From NCBI RefSeq assembly GCF_022760955.1, contig NZ_JAKTNU010000005.1:2431-66430 (forward strand): a stretch of DNA of 64,000 bases. Reading direction: 5' to 3'. The notes beneath the pieces are model-generated. The model made no database searches and had not been told where the DNA came from. It saw nothing but the letters and a program-made list of their open reading frames with translations. This document shows positions 50,557 through 58,690 of this stretch, piece by piece. Source of the stretch: Thermus neutrinimicus. Lineage in GTDB: Bacteria; Deinococcota; Deinococci; Deinococcales; Thermaceae. Position 1 is the stretch's first letter, and every line of letters begins with the position of its first letter. The position numbers and the translations under genes are program-made.

Positions 50557-51005
50557 CCCTCCTCCTTAGGCCAAGGGTTCTGCCCGGAAGGTAGCCCTTC
50601 CCCCACAGTGGGAAGGGCATTCCCCTCCAGGCGAAACACCGTTCCCGTAAACAAGGCCACCAGCTTTCCTTCCCACACCACCTCCACCCGGTAGGTGGCC
50701 GTACGCCGGGAGAGGTTGACCTCCTGGGCTCTGGCCTCCACCCGCGCTCCGGCGGCAAGGGGACGGAAGTAATCCATGCGGCAGGATAGGGCCACGGCGG
50801 GCCCCCGGGTGTTGGAGGCCAAGGCGAAGGCACTATCCGCCAAGGCGTAGAGGAATCCCCCATGGGCGGTACCGTGGAGGTTTAGGTGCGCCTCCCCCAC
50901 CACCCCGGACACCACCGCCTCCCCCGGGGCCAGGTACCGCACCTGGAGGCCCAAGGTCCGCATGAAGGCATCCTCCAACCCTTCGCCGGAACCGTCCCGC
51001 CCCAT
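50553..51005 (-). CDS. paaI: PaaI-type hydroxyphenylacetyl-CoA thioesterase
   Basis: 150 residues from the ATG at 51005. The hot-dog motif LNLHGTAHGGFLYALADSAFALASNT carries the HGG of PaaI thioesterases. It removes CoA from dead-end (hydroxy)phenylacetyl-CoA products. It lies 4 bases after livF and overlaps paaK. A longer frame (to 51041) runs into livF and is unlikely. Confidence 0.9.
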   Translation of the reverse strand: MGRDGSGEGLEDAFMRTLGLQVRYLAPGEAVVSGVVGEAHLNLHGTAHGGFLYALADSAFALASNTRGPAVALSCRMDYFRPLAAGARVEARAQEVNLSRRTATYRVEVVWEGKLVALFTGTVFRLEGNALPTVGEGLPSGQNPWPKEEG

Positions 51006-51009
51006 TGCC

Positions 51010-51771
51010 CTACCCCTCCTCCAGGTGTTCCCTCGGCGCAACCGCCGCGTCCGACTCCCGGGAAAGCCCCAGGTACGCCTCCACCACCCGGGGATCCTGC
51101 CTCAAGGCCTCGGCGGACCCCTCGAGGACCATCTCCCCCGCCTCCAGCACCAGCCCGCGGTCCGCCAGGGCCAAGGCCACCTTGGCGTTTTGCTCCACCA
51201 CCAGGAGGGTGGTCCCTTGGCCCTTGAGCTCCCTGAGGATCCGGTAGATCTCCTGCACCATCAGGGGAGCCAAGCCCAAGGAGGGCTCGTCCAGTAGGAG
51301 GAGCCGGGGCCTGGCCATGAGGGCCCGGCCGATGGCCAACATCTGCTGTTCCCCGCCGGAAAGGGTGCCGGCGGGCTGCCTCCTCCTTTCCAAAAGCCTG
51401 GGGAAAAGGGCATAGACCCTTTCCAGGTCCGGCCTCAGGTTCTCCCGGCGGCGGAAACGGGTAAAGCCTCCCAGGAGGAGGTTGTCCTCCACGGAAAGCC
51501 CCGGGAAGAGGGCCCGCCCCTCCGGCACCAGCACCATACCCCAGGAAAGAAGGGCCTCCGGGCTTCGCCCCCGCACCTCCTCCCCGTCCAGGAATACCTT
51601 CCCCTCCGCCTGGGCCAGGCCCAAGAGTCCCCGCAGCACGCTGGTCTTCCCCGCCCCGTTGGGGCCGATGAGGGTAAGCGCCTCCCCCTTCCTTAGGGAG
51701 AAGCTCACCCCCCGCACCGCCTCGAGGGGCCCGTAGCGCACGGTAAGACCCTGAACGGAAAGGAGGCTCAT
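51010..51771 (-). CDS. ABC transporter ATPase, LivF type
   Basis: 253 residues. Walker A GPNGAGKTSVLRGLLGL, GMVLVPEGRALFPGLSVEDNLLLGGF, signature LSGGEQQMLAIGRALM, Walker B LLLLDEPSLGLAP, LLVVEQNAKVALALADRGLVLEAGEMV. It is the LivF-type ATPase of a branched-chain-amino-acid-like importer; the operon suggests the true cargo is an aromatic acid. Confidence 0.9.
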   Translation of the reverse strand: MSLLSVQGLTVRYGPLEAVRGVSFSLRKGEALTLIGPNGAGKTSVLRGLLGLAQAEGKVFLDGEEVRGRSPEALLSWGMVLVPEGRALFPGLSVEDNLLLGGFTRFRRRENLRPDLERVYALFPRLLERRRQPAGTLSGGEQQMLAIGRALMARPRLLLLDEPSLGLAPLMVQEIYRILRELKGQGTTLLVVEQNAKVALALADRGLVLEAGEMVLEGSAEALRQDPRVVEAYLGLSRESDAAVAPREHLEEG

Positions 51772-53525
51772 GCCACCTCCTCCTCCCCCAGGTAGGCCGC
51801 CCGCACCAAGGGGTTTCTCTGGACCTCCTTGGGCGTGCCCTCAGCGATCTTCTCCCCGTAGTTCATCACCACCACCCGGTCCGCAAGCCCCATGATCAGG
51901 TCCATGTCGTGGTCCACGATGAGCACCGTGTAACCCTCCCTGGCCAGGGAGCGGAGAAGGGAAGCGAGCTCCCGCTTCTCCTGGGCCCGAAGCCCCGCCC
52001 CCGGTTCGTCCAGGAGAAGCACCTCCGCCCCGGAGGCCAGGAGCCGGGCGATCTCCAGAAGCCGCTGCTGGCCCACGGAAAGGCGCTCCGCCTTTTCCAG
52101 GGCCAAGGACTCCAGCCCCACCCGCTTCAAGGCCCGGTAGGCGGTGGCCAAGGCCCGCTCCTCCTCCTTCCGGGAAAGGCCCAAGAGAGCCTGCAAAAAG
52201 CCAGCCCGGGTACGGCTGTACGTGCCCAAGGCGGCGTTTTCCAGCACCGTGAGCTCCGGAAAAAGGTGCGGGTGTTGGAAGGTGCGGCCCAGGCCCAGGG
52301 CGTGGATCCGGTAAGGGGGAAGCCCCGTGATCTCCTTACCGAAGAGGCGGACCTGGCCCCGGTCGGGGATTAACGCCCCCGCCACCAGGTTGAAGGTGGT
52401 GCTCTTCCCCGCCCCGTTAGGGCCAATCAAGGCCAGGATCTCTCCCCGTTTCAGGTTGAAGGAAACCCCGGCCACCGCCATAAGCCCCCCGAAGGACTTC
52501 TGTAGGCCCAGGACCTCCAGTACCACCTCGCCTTGGCGGCCGCCGGGGGGGCTAAGGGGAAGGGGTTCCGCCTTGGGAATCCCTGGGTCCCTGCTGGGCA
52601 GGTAGCGCTCCACCAGGGGCCACAGGCCCTTGGGGGCCAGGATGAGGATCAGGGCCAGGATTAGGCCGTAGCCGATGGTTTCGTAGTTGCCCTGCTGCCC
52701 CAAGAGGAGGGGCAGGAGATCCTTCAACCAGTCCTCGAGGCCGGTGAAGAAGGCCGCCCCCAGCATCACCCCGGGAATGCTCCCCACCCCCCCGGCCACG
52801 GCCATCACCAGGTACTTAATGGAAGCCTCCAGGGAAAAGGGCGTGGGGTTGACAAAGCGCAGGAAGTGGGCGTACAGGAAACCCGCCAGGCCGGCGATGG
52901 CCCCCGAGAGCAGGAAGGCCTTAAGCCTGAGGGCTGCCGGGTCCACCCCGAAGCTGGCCGCCGCCAGGGCATCCCCCCTAAGGGCGAGAAGGGCCCGGCC
53001 CATGCGGCTATGGCGCAGGTTGTAAAGGCTGAGGACCAACAGGGCCAGGAGGCCAAGGGTGAGGAAGGCATAGCGGAACCCGGTGTCCAAGGGCAGACCC
53101 AGGACGCTCAAGGGAGGCAGATCCGTAAGCCCGGTATGCCCCCCCGTGAGCCCCACCAGGTTCCCCGCCAGGATGTACAAGGCCACCTGCCAGGCGATGG
53201 TGGAAAGGGGAAGAAAATGCCCCTTAAGCCGCACCGTTAGGGCGCCCAGGAGCCAAGCTAAAAGGAGGGCGAAGAGGAGCCCAGCCCCAAGCCCAACCCA
53301 AGGGGAAAACCCCGCCTTAACCGTGAGGAGGGCGGTGGCGTAGGCCCCCATGCCCATGAAGGCCGCCTGGGCGAAGCTGGTCATCCCTGCCAAACCCGTG
53401 AGCACATATAGGGAAAGGGCCACCATGGCGGAGAGGGCGAAGAAGTTCAGGAGGGTGAGGTAGTAGGGAAAGGGGGACAGGGCCAGGGGCAGCAGGAGCA
53501 ACAAGAACCAGAGGTAGCGCATCAC
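51768..53525 (-). CDS. Fused LivM permease - LivG ATPase of a Liv-type ABC importer
   Basis: 585 residues in one frame. Residues about 1-305 are LivM: ALSLYVLTGLAGMTSFAQAAFMGMGAYATAL, VGLTGGHTGLTDLPPL, LVMAVAGGVGSIPGVMLGAAFFT. After a linker (about 305-330) the LivG ATPase follows: LALIGPNGAGKSTTFNLVAG, LGRTFQHPHLFPELTVLENAAL, LSVGQQRLLEIARLLASG, VLLLDEPGAGL, LIVDHDMDLIMGLADRV. Such fusion fixes the permease to ATPase pairing. Overlaps livF and livH by 4 bases. Confidence 0.9.
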   Translation of the reverse strand: MMRYLWFLLLLLPLALSPFPYYLTLLNFFALSAMVALSLYVLTGLAGMTSFAQAAFMGMGAYATALLTVKAGFSPWVGLGAGLLFALLLAWLLGALTVRLKGHFLPLSTIAWQVALYILAGNLVGLTGGHTGLTDLPPLSVLGLPLDTGFRYAFLTLGLLALLVLSLYNLRHSRMGRALLALRGDALAAASFGVDPAALRLKAFLLSGAIAGLAGFLYAHFLRFVNPTPFSLEASIKYLVMAVAGGVGSIPGVMLGAAFFTGLEDWLKDLLPLLLGQQGNYETIGYGLILALILILAPKGLWPLVERYLPSRDPGIPKAEPLPLSPPGGRQGEVVLEVLGLQKSFGGLMAVAGVSFNLKRGEILALIGPNGAGKSTTFNLVAGALIPDRGQVRLFGKEITGLPPYRIHALGLGRTFQHPHLFPELTVLENAALGTYSRTRAGFLQALLGLSRKEEERALATAYRALKRVGLESLALEKAERLSVGQQRLLEIARLLASGAEVLLLDEPGAGLRAQEKRELASLLRSLAREGYTVLIVDHDMDLIMGLADRVVVMNYGEKIAEGTPKEVQRNPLVRAAYLGEEEVA

Positions 53526-54499
53526 TCCTCCACCGTCCGCGCCCGCAGGCTCTGGTAGAAAAGAGCGGGCACCAAGAGCAGGAAGACCAAGGCCTCCTTG
53601 TAGGCGCTGGCGTAGAAGCTGGTGAAACTCTCAAAAAAGCCCACGAGGAGGGCTCCCACAAAGGCCACCGGGTAGCTAGCAAGCCCGCCCAGGATGGCGG
53701 CCACGAACCCTTTGAGCCCCAGCATGAACCCCATGAAGTAGGCGGCGTTGATGAGGGGGGCCAAGAGAAGCCCGGAGAGGGCCGCCAAAAGGCTGGCAAT
53801 GCCGAAGGCCACCATCCCCGCCTCCTCCGGGCGTATCCCCAGGAGCCTGGCCCCAAGCCGGTTCTCTGCCGCCGCCAAGAGCGCCTTTCCGAAAAGGGAG
53901 AGGCGGAAGAAGAGGTAGAGGGCCACGAGGCCCAAAGCAGCGAAGAGGAGGACCAAAACCCCCTGCCAGGAGAGGCCCACCACCACCTCCCCTGAAAGGA
54001 GAGGGGCTGGACGGAACTGCTCGGGACCGAAGAAGACCAGGCCAAGACCCTGGTAAGCCACGTGAAGGCCCACGGCCATGATGAGGAGGGAAAGCACCGT
54101 GGCCCCCCGCATGGGCTGGAAGAAAACCCGGTAGCTGGCCACCCCCAGGTACACTACGAGGAGCACCGCCGCCAGGTAGGCCAGGGGGGGAACCCCTTTA
54201 GCCAGAAGGGAGAGGAGGAAAAGCCCCACCCCGCCCAAAAGGGGCAGAAGGGCTCCCCGGCCCCGGGCCATGAGGGCCCAAGCCCCTCCCAGGACCAGGG
54301 CCAGCCACAGGGTGCCGGGGAGCTTCCCTTCTAAAAGCCACACCAGGGAAAGGGGGGCGAACATCAAAAGCTCCCCGATGGGCACCAGGATCACCCGGGT
54401 GACGGCAAAGACCAGAACCAGGGAGAGGGCCAAAAGGCCGTAGACCACCCCGTTTTGCAACCCGTCCAAGAGCAGGAAGCTGAGGATGGTGGCGTCCAT
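53522..54499 (-). CDS. ABC transporter permease, LivH type
   Basis: 325 residues with about eight transmembrane helices: LLLDGLQNGVVYGLLALSLVLVFAVTRVILVPIGEL, ENRLGARLLGIRPEEAGMVAFGIASLLAALSGLLLAPL, FVAAILGGLASYPVAFVGALLVGFFES. It pairs with the LivM half of the downstream fusion. An insertion around residues 60-110 makes it somewhat longer than E. coli LivH (308). Confidence 0.9.
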   Translation of the reverse strand: MDATILSFLLLDGLQNGVVYGLLALSLVLVFAVTRVILVPIGELLMFAPLSLVWLLEGKLPGTLWLALVLGGAWALMARGRGALLPLLGGVGLFLLSLLAKGVPPLAYLAAVLLVVYLGVASYRVFFQPMRGATVLSLLIMAVGLHVAYQGLGLVFFGPEQFRPAPLLSGEVVVGLSWQGVLVLLFAALGLVALYLFFRLSLFGKALLAAAENRLGARLLGIRPEEAGMVAFGIASLLAALSGLLLAPLINAAYFMGFMLGLKGFVAAILGGLASYPVAFVGALLVGFFESFTSFYASAYKEALVFLLLVPALFYQSLRARTVEE

Positions 54500-54502
54500 G
54501 GC

Positions 54503-55675
54503 TTAGCGGAAGGTGCGCTCCAGCTTCCAGCGGCCCCCCTCCACCCGAACCATCACCGCGGCATCCTCAAAGCGCAGACCCAGGTGATCCTCCTTGCTGA
54601 AGGTGAAGACCCCGTGGGTGGCCACCAGGTTCCGGGTGGCCTCGATCTCGTCCCTGAGGGCAGCGCGGAAAGCAGCCAAGTCCTTGGCAGGATCGGCCCG
54701 CTTCAAAGCCCGCTCCAGGGCCGGCTTCAGGATCAGCCAGGCATCCCAGGCATGGGCGCCGAAGGTGGAGTAGCTACCGATGCCGTACTTGGCCTCGTAA
54801 CGCTGGATGTAGTCCAGGGCCACCCGCTTGCTGGGGAAGGTGCCGGGGAGTTGCTCCGCCACCAGGATGGGCCCGGCCGGGAGGAGGGTGCCCTCCACGT
54901 CCTTGCCCCCTACCCGGAGGAAGTCGGGGTTGGCTACCCCGTGGGTCTGGTAGATGAGGCTGGCGTAGCCCCGTTCCTTCAGGGTGCGCTGGGGAAGCAC
55001 GGCGGGGGTGCCGCTGGCACCGATCAAGACCGCATCGGGCCGCCGGGCGATGATGCGGAGCACCTGGCCCGTCACGGAGGTATCCGTCCGGTTGTAGCGC
55101 TCGCTGGCCACCACCTGCAGGCCCTTGGCCTTGGCCTCCGCCTCGAAGAAACGGGCCCAGCCCTCCCCGTAGGCATCGTTAAAGCCGATGTAGGCCACGG
55201 TCTTGACCCCCCTGGCCACCATGTCCGCCACGATGGCCCGGGCCATGAGCTCCTCCGTCTGGGGGGTCTTGAACACCCAGTACCGCTGAGCGTCCACGGG
55301 GTGGATGATGTCCTTGCTGGCCGCCAGGGAGATCATGGGCACCTTGGCCTCGGCCACCACGGGAATCATGCCCAAGGAGGCCGGGGTGGTGGTGGTGCCC
55401 ACCACGGCCACCACCCCCTCCTCCACCAGGCGCCGGGTATTCCGTACCGCCTGGGTGGTATCCGAGGCATCGTCCAGGATCACGAACTGTACCTTGCGCC
55501 CGGCCACGCCGCCCGCGCGGTCCAGCATCTCCTGAAGCATGAGGAAGGTGTTCCGCTCGGGGATACCCAAGGAGGCGGCAGGGCCGGTGGCCGAGACCAC
55601 CACGCCCACCTTGAGAGCCTCCTGAGCCAGGGCCGAAAGGCCTAAAACCAACAGGGCTACCAACCAGCGCTTCAT
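54503..55675 (-). CDS. ABC transporter substrate-binding protein, LivK-like
   Basis: 390 residues from the ATG at 55675 (aaggagggg upstream). Signal peptide (RWLVALLVLGLSALAQ), then the type I periplasmic binding fold: LKVGVVVSATGPAASLGIPERNTFLMLQEMLDRAGG, VVAVVGTTTTPASLGMIPVVAEAKVPMISLAAS, VAYIGFNDAYGEGWARFFEAEA. The relatives nearest in logic are aromatic-acid binding proteins of the Liv type. It has its own promoter and operator at 55741-55789. Confidence 0.9.
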   Translation of the reverse strand: MKRWLVALLVLGLSALAQEALKVGVVVSATGPAASLGIPERNTFLMLQEMLDRAGGVAGRKVQFVILDDASDTTQAVRNTRRLVEEGVVAVVGTTTTPASLGMIPVVAEAKVPMISLAASKDIIHPVDAQRYWVFKTPQTEELMARAIVADMVARGVKTVAYIGFNDAYGEGWARFFEAEAKAKGLQVVASERYNRTDTSVTGQVLRIIARRPDAVLIGASGTPAVLPQRTLKERGYASLIYQTHGVANPDFLRVGGKDVEGTLLPAGPILVAEQLPGTFPSKRVALDYIQRYEAKYGIGSYSTFGAHAWDAWLILKPALERALKRADPAKDLAAFRAALRDEIEATRNLVATHGVFTFSKEDHLGLRFEDAAVMVRVEGGRWKLERTFR

Positions 55676-55740
55676 CTTCTTCCCCTCCTTCGTCCTCTTT
55701 GCCGTCCATTCCCACCGGGCGAGACCCGGATTGGGTCTAA

Positions 55741-55789
55741 CTAACGCTCGTTTGCCTTCCAGTTTAACCAGGGACTTCTGTCCCGTCAA
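55741..55789 (-). promoter_or_regulatory. Promoter and PaaR-like operator before the transporter genes
   Basis: Minus strand -35 TTGACG (55784-55789) and -10 TAAACT (55761-55766) with a 17-base spacer. CTAACGCTCGTTTG (55741-55754) follows and fits CNAACGNNCGTTNG, the palindrome I recall for the Thermus thermophilus TetR-type repressor PaaR, which responds to phenylacetyl-CoA. The paaR gene is not in the window. Confidence 0.72.
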
Positions 55790-55790
55790 G

Positions 55791-56747
55791 CTAGGTCACG
55801 TGCTCGGGGATGCCCGCCAGGGGTGAAGGCCGCGTGGCCACGGGCTTCCCCTCCAGGTCCAAAAGCGCGCTTCCCTCCAGGAACCAGCTCTTCGGGGTCC
55901 TGTGCCCCCAGAGGGTCTGGCGCCTGGGGTCGTTCAGGCTCCAGCGCACCGGGGGCAGGTCGGGGTCCACGGTGAGGTAGTCGGAGGTGTAAAGCTCGAT
56001 GCGGTGTCCGTCTGGGTCCTTAAGGTAAAGGAACATGGCGTTGGAGATCCCGTGCCGCCCGGGCCCTCTTTCGATCTGGTCCGTCCTGCGGGCTCCCGCC
56101 AGGATGTCCGCCGCCTTGAGGATGGCCATGGGATCGGGAAGCCAGTAGGCGAAGTGGTGGAGCCTCGGGCCCTCCCCGTTGGTAAAGGCCACGTCGTGCA
56201 CGTTCCCCTTGCGGTGGAGCCAGCTGGCCCAAAGCCTCCCCTCCTCGTCCTCCGTGTACTCGGTGAGGCGGAAGCCTAGCCTCTCCTGGTAATAGCGGGT
56301 GGCCCGCTCCACCTCGGGGGAAAAGAGGTTCAGGTGGTCGATGCGCAAAACCCCCGGCCCCCGGTAGAGGTGGTACTCCTGCAACACCCGAGGAAGCTTC
56401 TCCGCCCCCGCGTAGAAGACCAGGGGATAGCCGAAGGGGTCCTGGACGCGGAGCATCCTGGGCCTACCCCAGTCCGTTTCCAACCGGTGGGGAAGCCCCT
56501 CCCCTTCCGCCCAGGCCTGGGCCTGCTCCATCCCGTTCTCGTCCACCTTGAAGCCCAGGCTCCGCACCGCGGGCCCTTCCGCCTGGGTGAGCTTCAGGCT
56601 CCACTCCAGCTCCTCGTAGCCCCTGAGGTAGGCGCTTTGCCCCTCCCTACGCTCCAGGCGGAAGCCCAAAAGCCCCTCGTAGAACTCCAGGCTCCTCTCC
56701 AGGTCCCTCACCCAAAGCTCTATGAACCCCACCCTCACGATGGCCAT
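55791..56747 (-). CDS. hpaD: Homoprotocatechuate 2,3-dioxygenase
   Basis: 318 residues from the ATG at 56747; a longer frame to 56873 is antisense/overlap to hpaC and unlike the family. Type I extradiol dioxygenase with two vicinal-oxygen-chelate modules; metal ligands are in LRIDHLNLF (His), RLHHFAYWL (His) and HRIELYTSDY (Glu). It opens the ring of 3,4-dihydroxyphenylacetate. YTSDYLTVDPDLPPVRW is typical of this enzyme. It overlaps hpaC by 13 bases. Confidence 0.93.
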   Translation of the reverse strand: MAIVRVGFIELWVRDLERSLEFYEGLLGFRLERREGQSAYLRGYEELEWSLKLTQAEGPAVRSLGFKVDENGMEQAQAWAEGEGLPHRLETDWGRPRMLRVQDPFGYPLVFYAGAEKLPRVLQEYHLYRGPGVLRIDHLNLFSPEVERATRYYQERLGFRLTEYTEDEEGRLWASWLHRKGNVHDVAFTNGEGPRLHHFAYWLPDPMAILKAADILAGARRTDQIERGPGRHGISNAMFLYLKDPDGHRIELYTSDYLTVDPDLPPVRWSLNDPRRQTLWGHRTPKSWFLEGSALLDLEGKPVATRPSPLAGIPEHVT

Positions 56748-57238
56748 ACCAACCTCCTGTAACCCCGGCCGAAGTACACCAAGGGAAGGCCCGGCTCCCC
56801 CAGCTCCACCCCCTCCACCCGGCCCACCACCAACCGGTGGTCCCCCCCGGGGTAGGCCGCCTCCAGGCGGCAAAAGAGCACCGCCAGGGCCCCGGGCACC
56901 CTGCCCGCCACCAACCCCACCCCTTCCTGGGGCTTTCCGGCAAAGTGTTGGGAAACTGCCTCCTGCCCCTCCCTCAGGAAGCTTATGGTAAAGGCCCTCG
57001 AGGCCTCCAATAGGGGTAGGAGCCTCGCCTTCTCGTGGATGCCCAGGGCCACCAGGGGAGGCTCGAGGCTCAAGGACATGAAAGCGGTGGCGGTCATGCC
57101 CCTCTCCTCCTCCCCTAGCCGGGCGGCGACCACGGTCACCCCAGCGGCAAACCGGCTTAGGGCCTCCTTGAAGGCCTCCCTTAGGTGTTCCGCCGGGGAA
57201 GCGCCTGTCTTATGGAGGCCCATAGAACCCTCGGTCAC
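56735..57238 (-). CDS. hpaC: Flavin reductase of 4-hydroxyphenylacetate 3-monooxygenase
   Basis: 167 residues from a GTG at 57238; a start some 15-20 codons later would suit family length (about 150). Flavin-reductase-like split barrel: REAFKEALSRFAAGVTVVAA, GMTATAFMSLSLEPPLVALGIHE, AFTISFLREGQEAVSQHFAG, GDHRLVVGRVEGVEL. It supplies reduced flavin to HpaB. It overlaps hpaB by 4 bases. Confidence 0.9.
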   Translation of the reverse strand: MTEGSMGLHKTGASPAEHLREAFKEALSRFAAGVTVVAARLGEEERGMTATAFMSLSLEPPLVALGIHEKARLLPLLEASRAFTISFLREGQEAVSQHFAGKPQEGVGLVAGRVPGALAVLFCRLEAAYPGGDHRLVVGRVEGVELGEPGLPLVYFGRGYRRLVWPS

Positions 57239-58686
57239 GCCTCCACCTCCGCAAACACGGCAAGCGCCCTCTTCAGGTAGGCGCGGATCCGCTCCTTGTA
57301 GGGTTCCTTGTCGTACACGCTGAAGAGGGTCTGGTACATGCGCACGGGATCCCCGAAGAAGAAGCGCTCGTAAAGCTCCTGCCGGGCCCCGAATCCCGAG
57401 AGGGTCATGTCCCAGGCAAGGCGGAAGAGGGCCACCCGCTCCTTGGCCTCGAGGGTAGCCCCTTGCAGGTACTTCTCCAACATGGGGGCCAGGGGTCCCT
57501 TGAAGTCCCGCTCCGAGGGGAGGGTGATCAGGCCGCTGGCCCCGATCTGCTCCAGGATCTCCCTAAGCCGGGGGTAGAGCCTGGGGTAAAGGTTCCGCGC
57601 CCCGTCCAACGCCCCCCGGTCGGGTACCAGAAGGCCAAAGGCATTCTCCTTGGCCTCCTCCTCCGCCCGGGTCCAAAAGGCCCGCATGGCCTCCAGATAG
57701 ACGATGATCTCGGCGATCTTTTCCTGCACGTGGCTGTAGGCGTCGGCCCCGATCCCCTCGGCCATCAAAGCCGCCACCCCCAAAAAGGCCTCGGTCTTGG
57801 CGGTCTTCAGGGCCACCACCTGGTGGGCCATGTGGTGAAGGGCCCCCGTGGCCGCGTAGGCGTTGTTGCAAAGCTCCACGTTTCCCAGGATGAAGACCCG
57901 CTCCCATGGGACCAGCACGTCGTCGAAGATCACCAGGCAGTCCATCTCCTCGAGGCGGCTGCTAAGGGGGTAGTCGAAGGGGCTATCCCCGCCCACCAAG
58001 GCCTCGCGGCAGAGGAAGTGCAGGCCCGGGGTGGAGGTGGGCAGGGCGAAGGCGATGGCGTACTTCTCGCTGCCCGGCCCCTCCTTAAGGAGGGTGGAAG
58101 GGAAGATGAGGACCTCATCCGCCAAGGGAAAGGTGGCGGTCATGCGGGCCCCCCGCACCACGATGCCCTTTTCCGTCTGGCGCACCACCCCCACGGGGAT
58201 GTAGGGGTCGGGCTGGGCCGAGGGAGGCTTGGCCCGGTTCACCTGGGGGTTGGTGAGGGCGTGGGTGGTGGCCAGGTCGCGGTCGCGGAGGTAGCGGTAA
58301 TAGGCCCGCACGTGCTCGGCGAACTCCCCGAAGTACTCGGCGCTGGCGGCATAGGCCATGACCACGGCGTTCAAGTAGTCCGGGCTACGCCCCATCATCC
58401 CCAGGTTCTGGTCAGCCCAGAGCTTGTAGGCCTGGCCCCGCCGCTTTAGGTCCTCCTTGGTCTTGGGGATGAGGAAGCTCATCCCGTGCCGCCTCCCCTC
58501 CTCCTCGTAGGTGAGGGCCTCCCGGTACCGGGGGTCGTGTTGCAGGTCATAAAGGGCAGCCATGGTGCGCACGATGCCCCGGAAGACGGGATGGGTGGTG
58601 GGGTCCTCCACCTTCTCCCCCTTGTACCAGAGGTTGGGGGGCCGCTCCTTCAAGGCTTCCAGATACTCCGCTCCAGTCCTTGCCAT
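57235..58686 (-). CDS. hpaB: 4-Hydroxyphenylacetate 3-monooxygenase, oxygenase component
   Basis: 483 residues, close in length to the T. thermophilus enzyme (481 as I recall). MARTGAEYLEALKERPPNLWYKGEKV, HPVFRGIVRTMAALYDLQHDP, FGEFAEHVRAYYRYLRDRDL, VFILGNVELCNNAYAATGALHHMAHQ are typical HpaB blocks. It hydroxylates 4-hydroxyphenylacetate to 3,4-dihydroxyphenylacetate with FADH2 from HpaC. Confidence 0.95.
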   Translation of the reverse strand: MARTGAEYLEALKERPPNLWYKGEKVEDPTTHPVFRGIVRTMAALYDLQHDPRYREALTYEEEGRRHGMSFLIPKTKEDLKRRGQAYKLWADQNLGMMGRSPDYLNAVVMAYAASAEYFGEFAEHVRAYYRYLRDRDLATTHALTNPQVNRAKPPSAQPDPYIPVGVVRQTEKGIVVRGARMTATFPLADEVLIFPSTLLKEGPGSEKYAIAFALPTSTPGLHFLCREALVGGDSPFDYPLSSRLEEMDCLVIFDDVLVPWERVFILGNVELCNNAYAATGALHHMAHQVVALKTAKTEAFLGVAALMAEGIGADAYSHVQEKIAEIIVYLEAMRAFWTRAEEEAKENAFGLLVPDRGALDGARNLYPRLYPRLREILEQIGASGLITLPSERDFKGPLAPMLEKYLQGATLEAKERVALFRLAWDMTLSGFGARQELYERFFFGDPVRMYQTLFSVYDKEPYKERIRAYLKRALAVFAEVEA

Positions 58687-58690
58687 CCTC

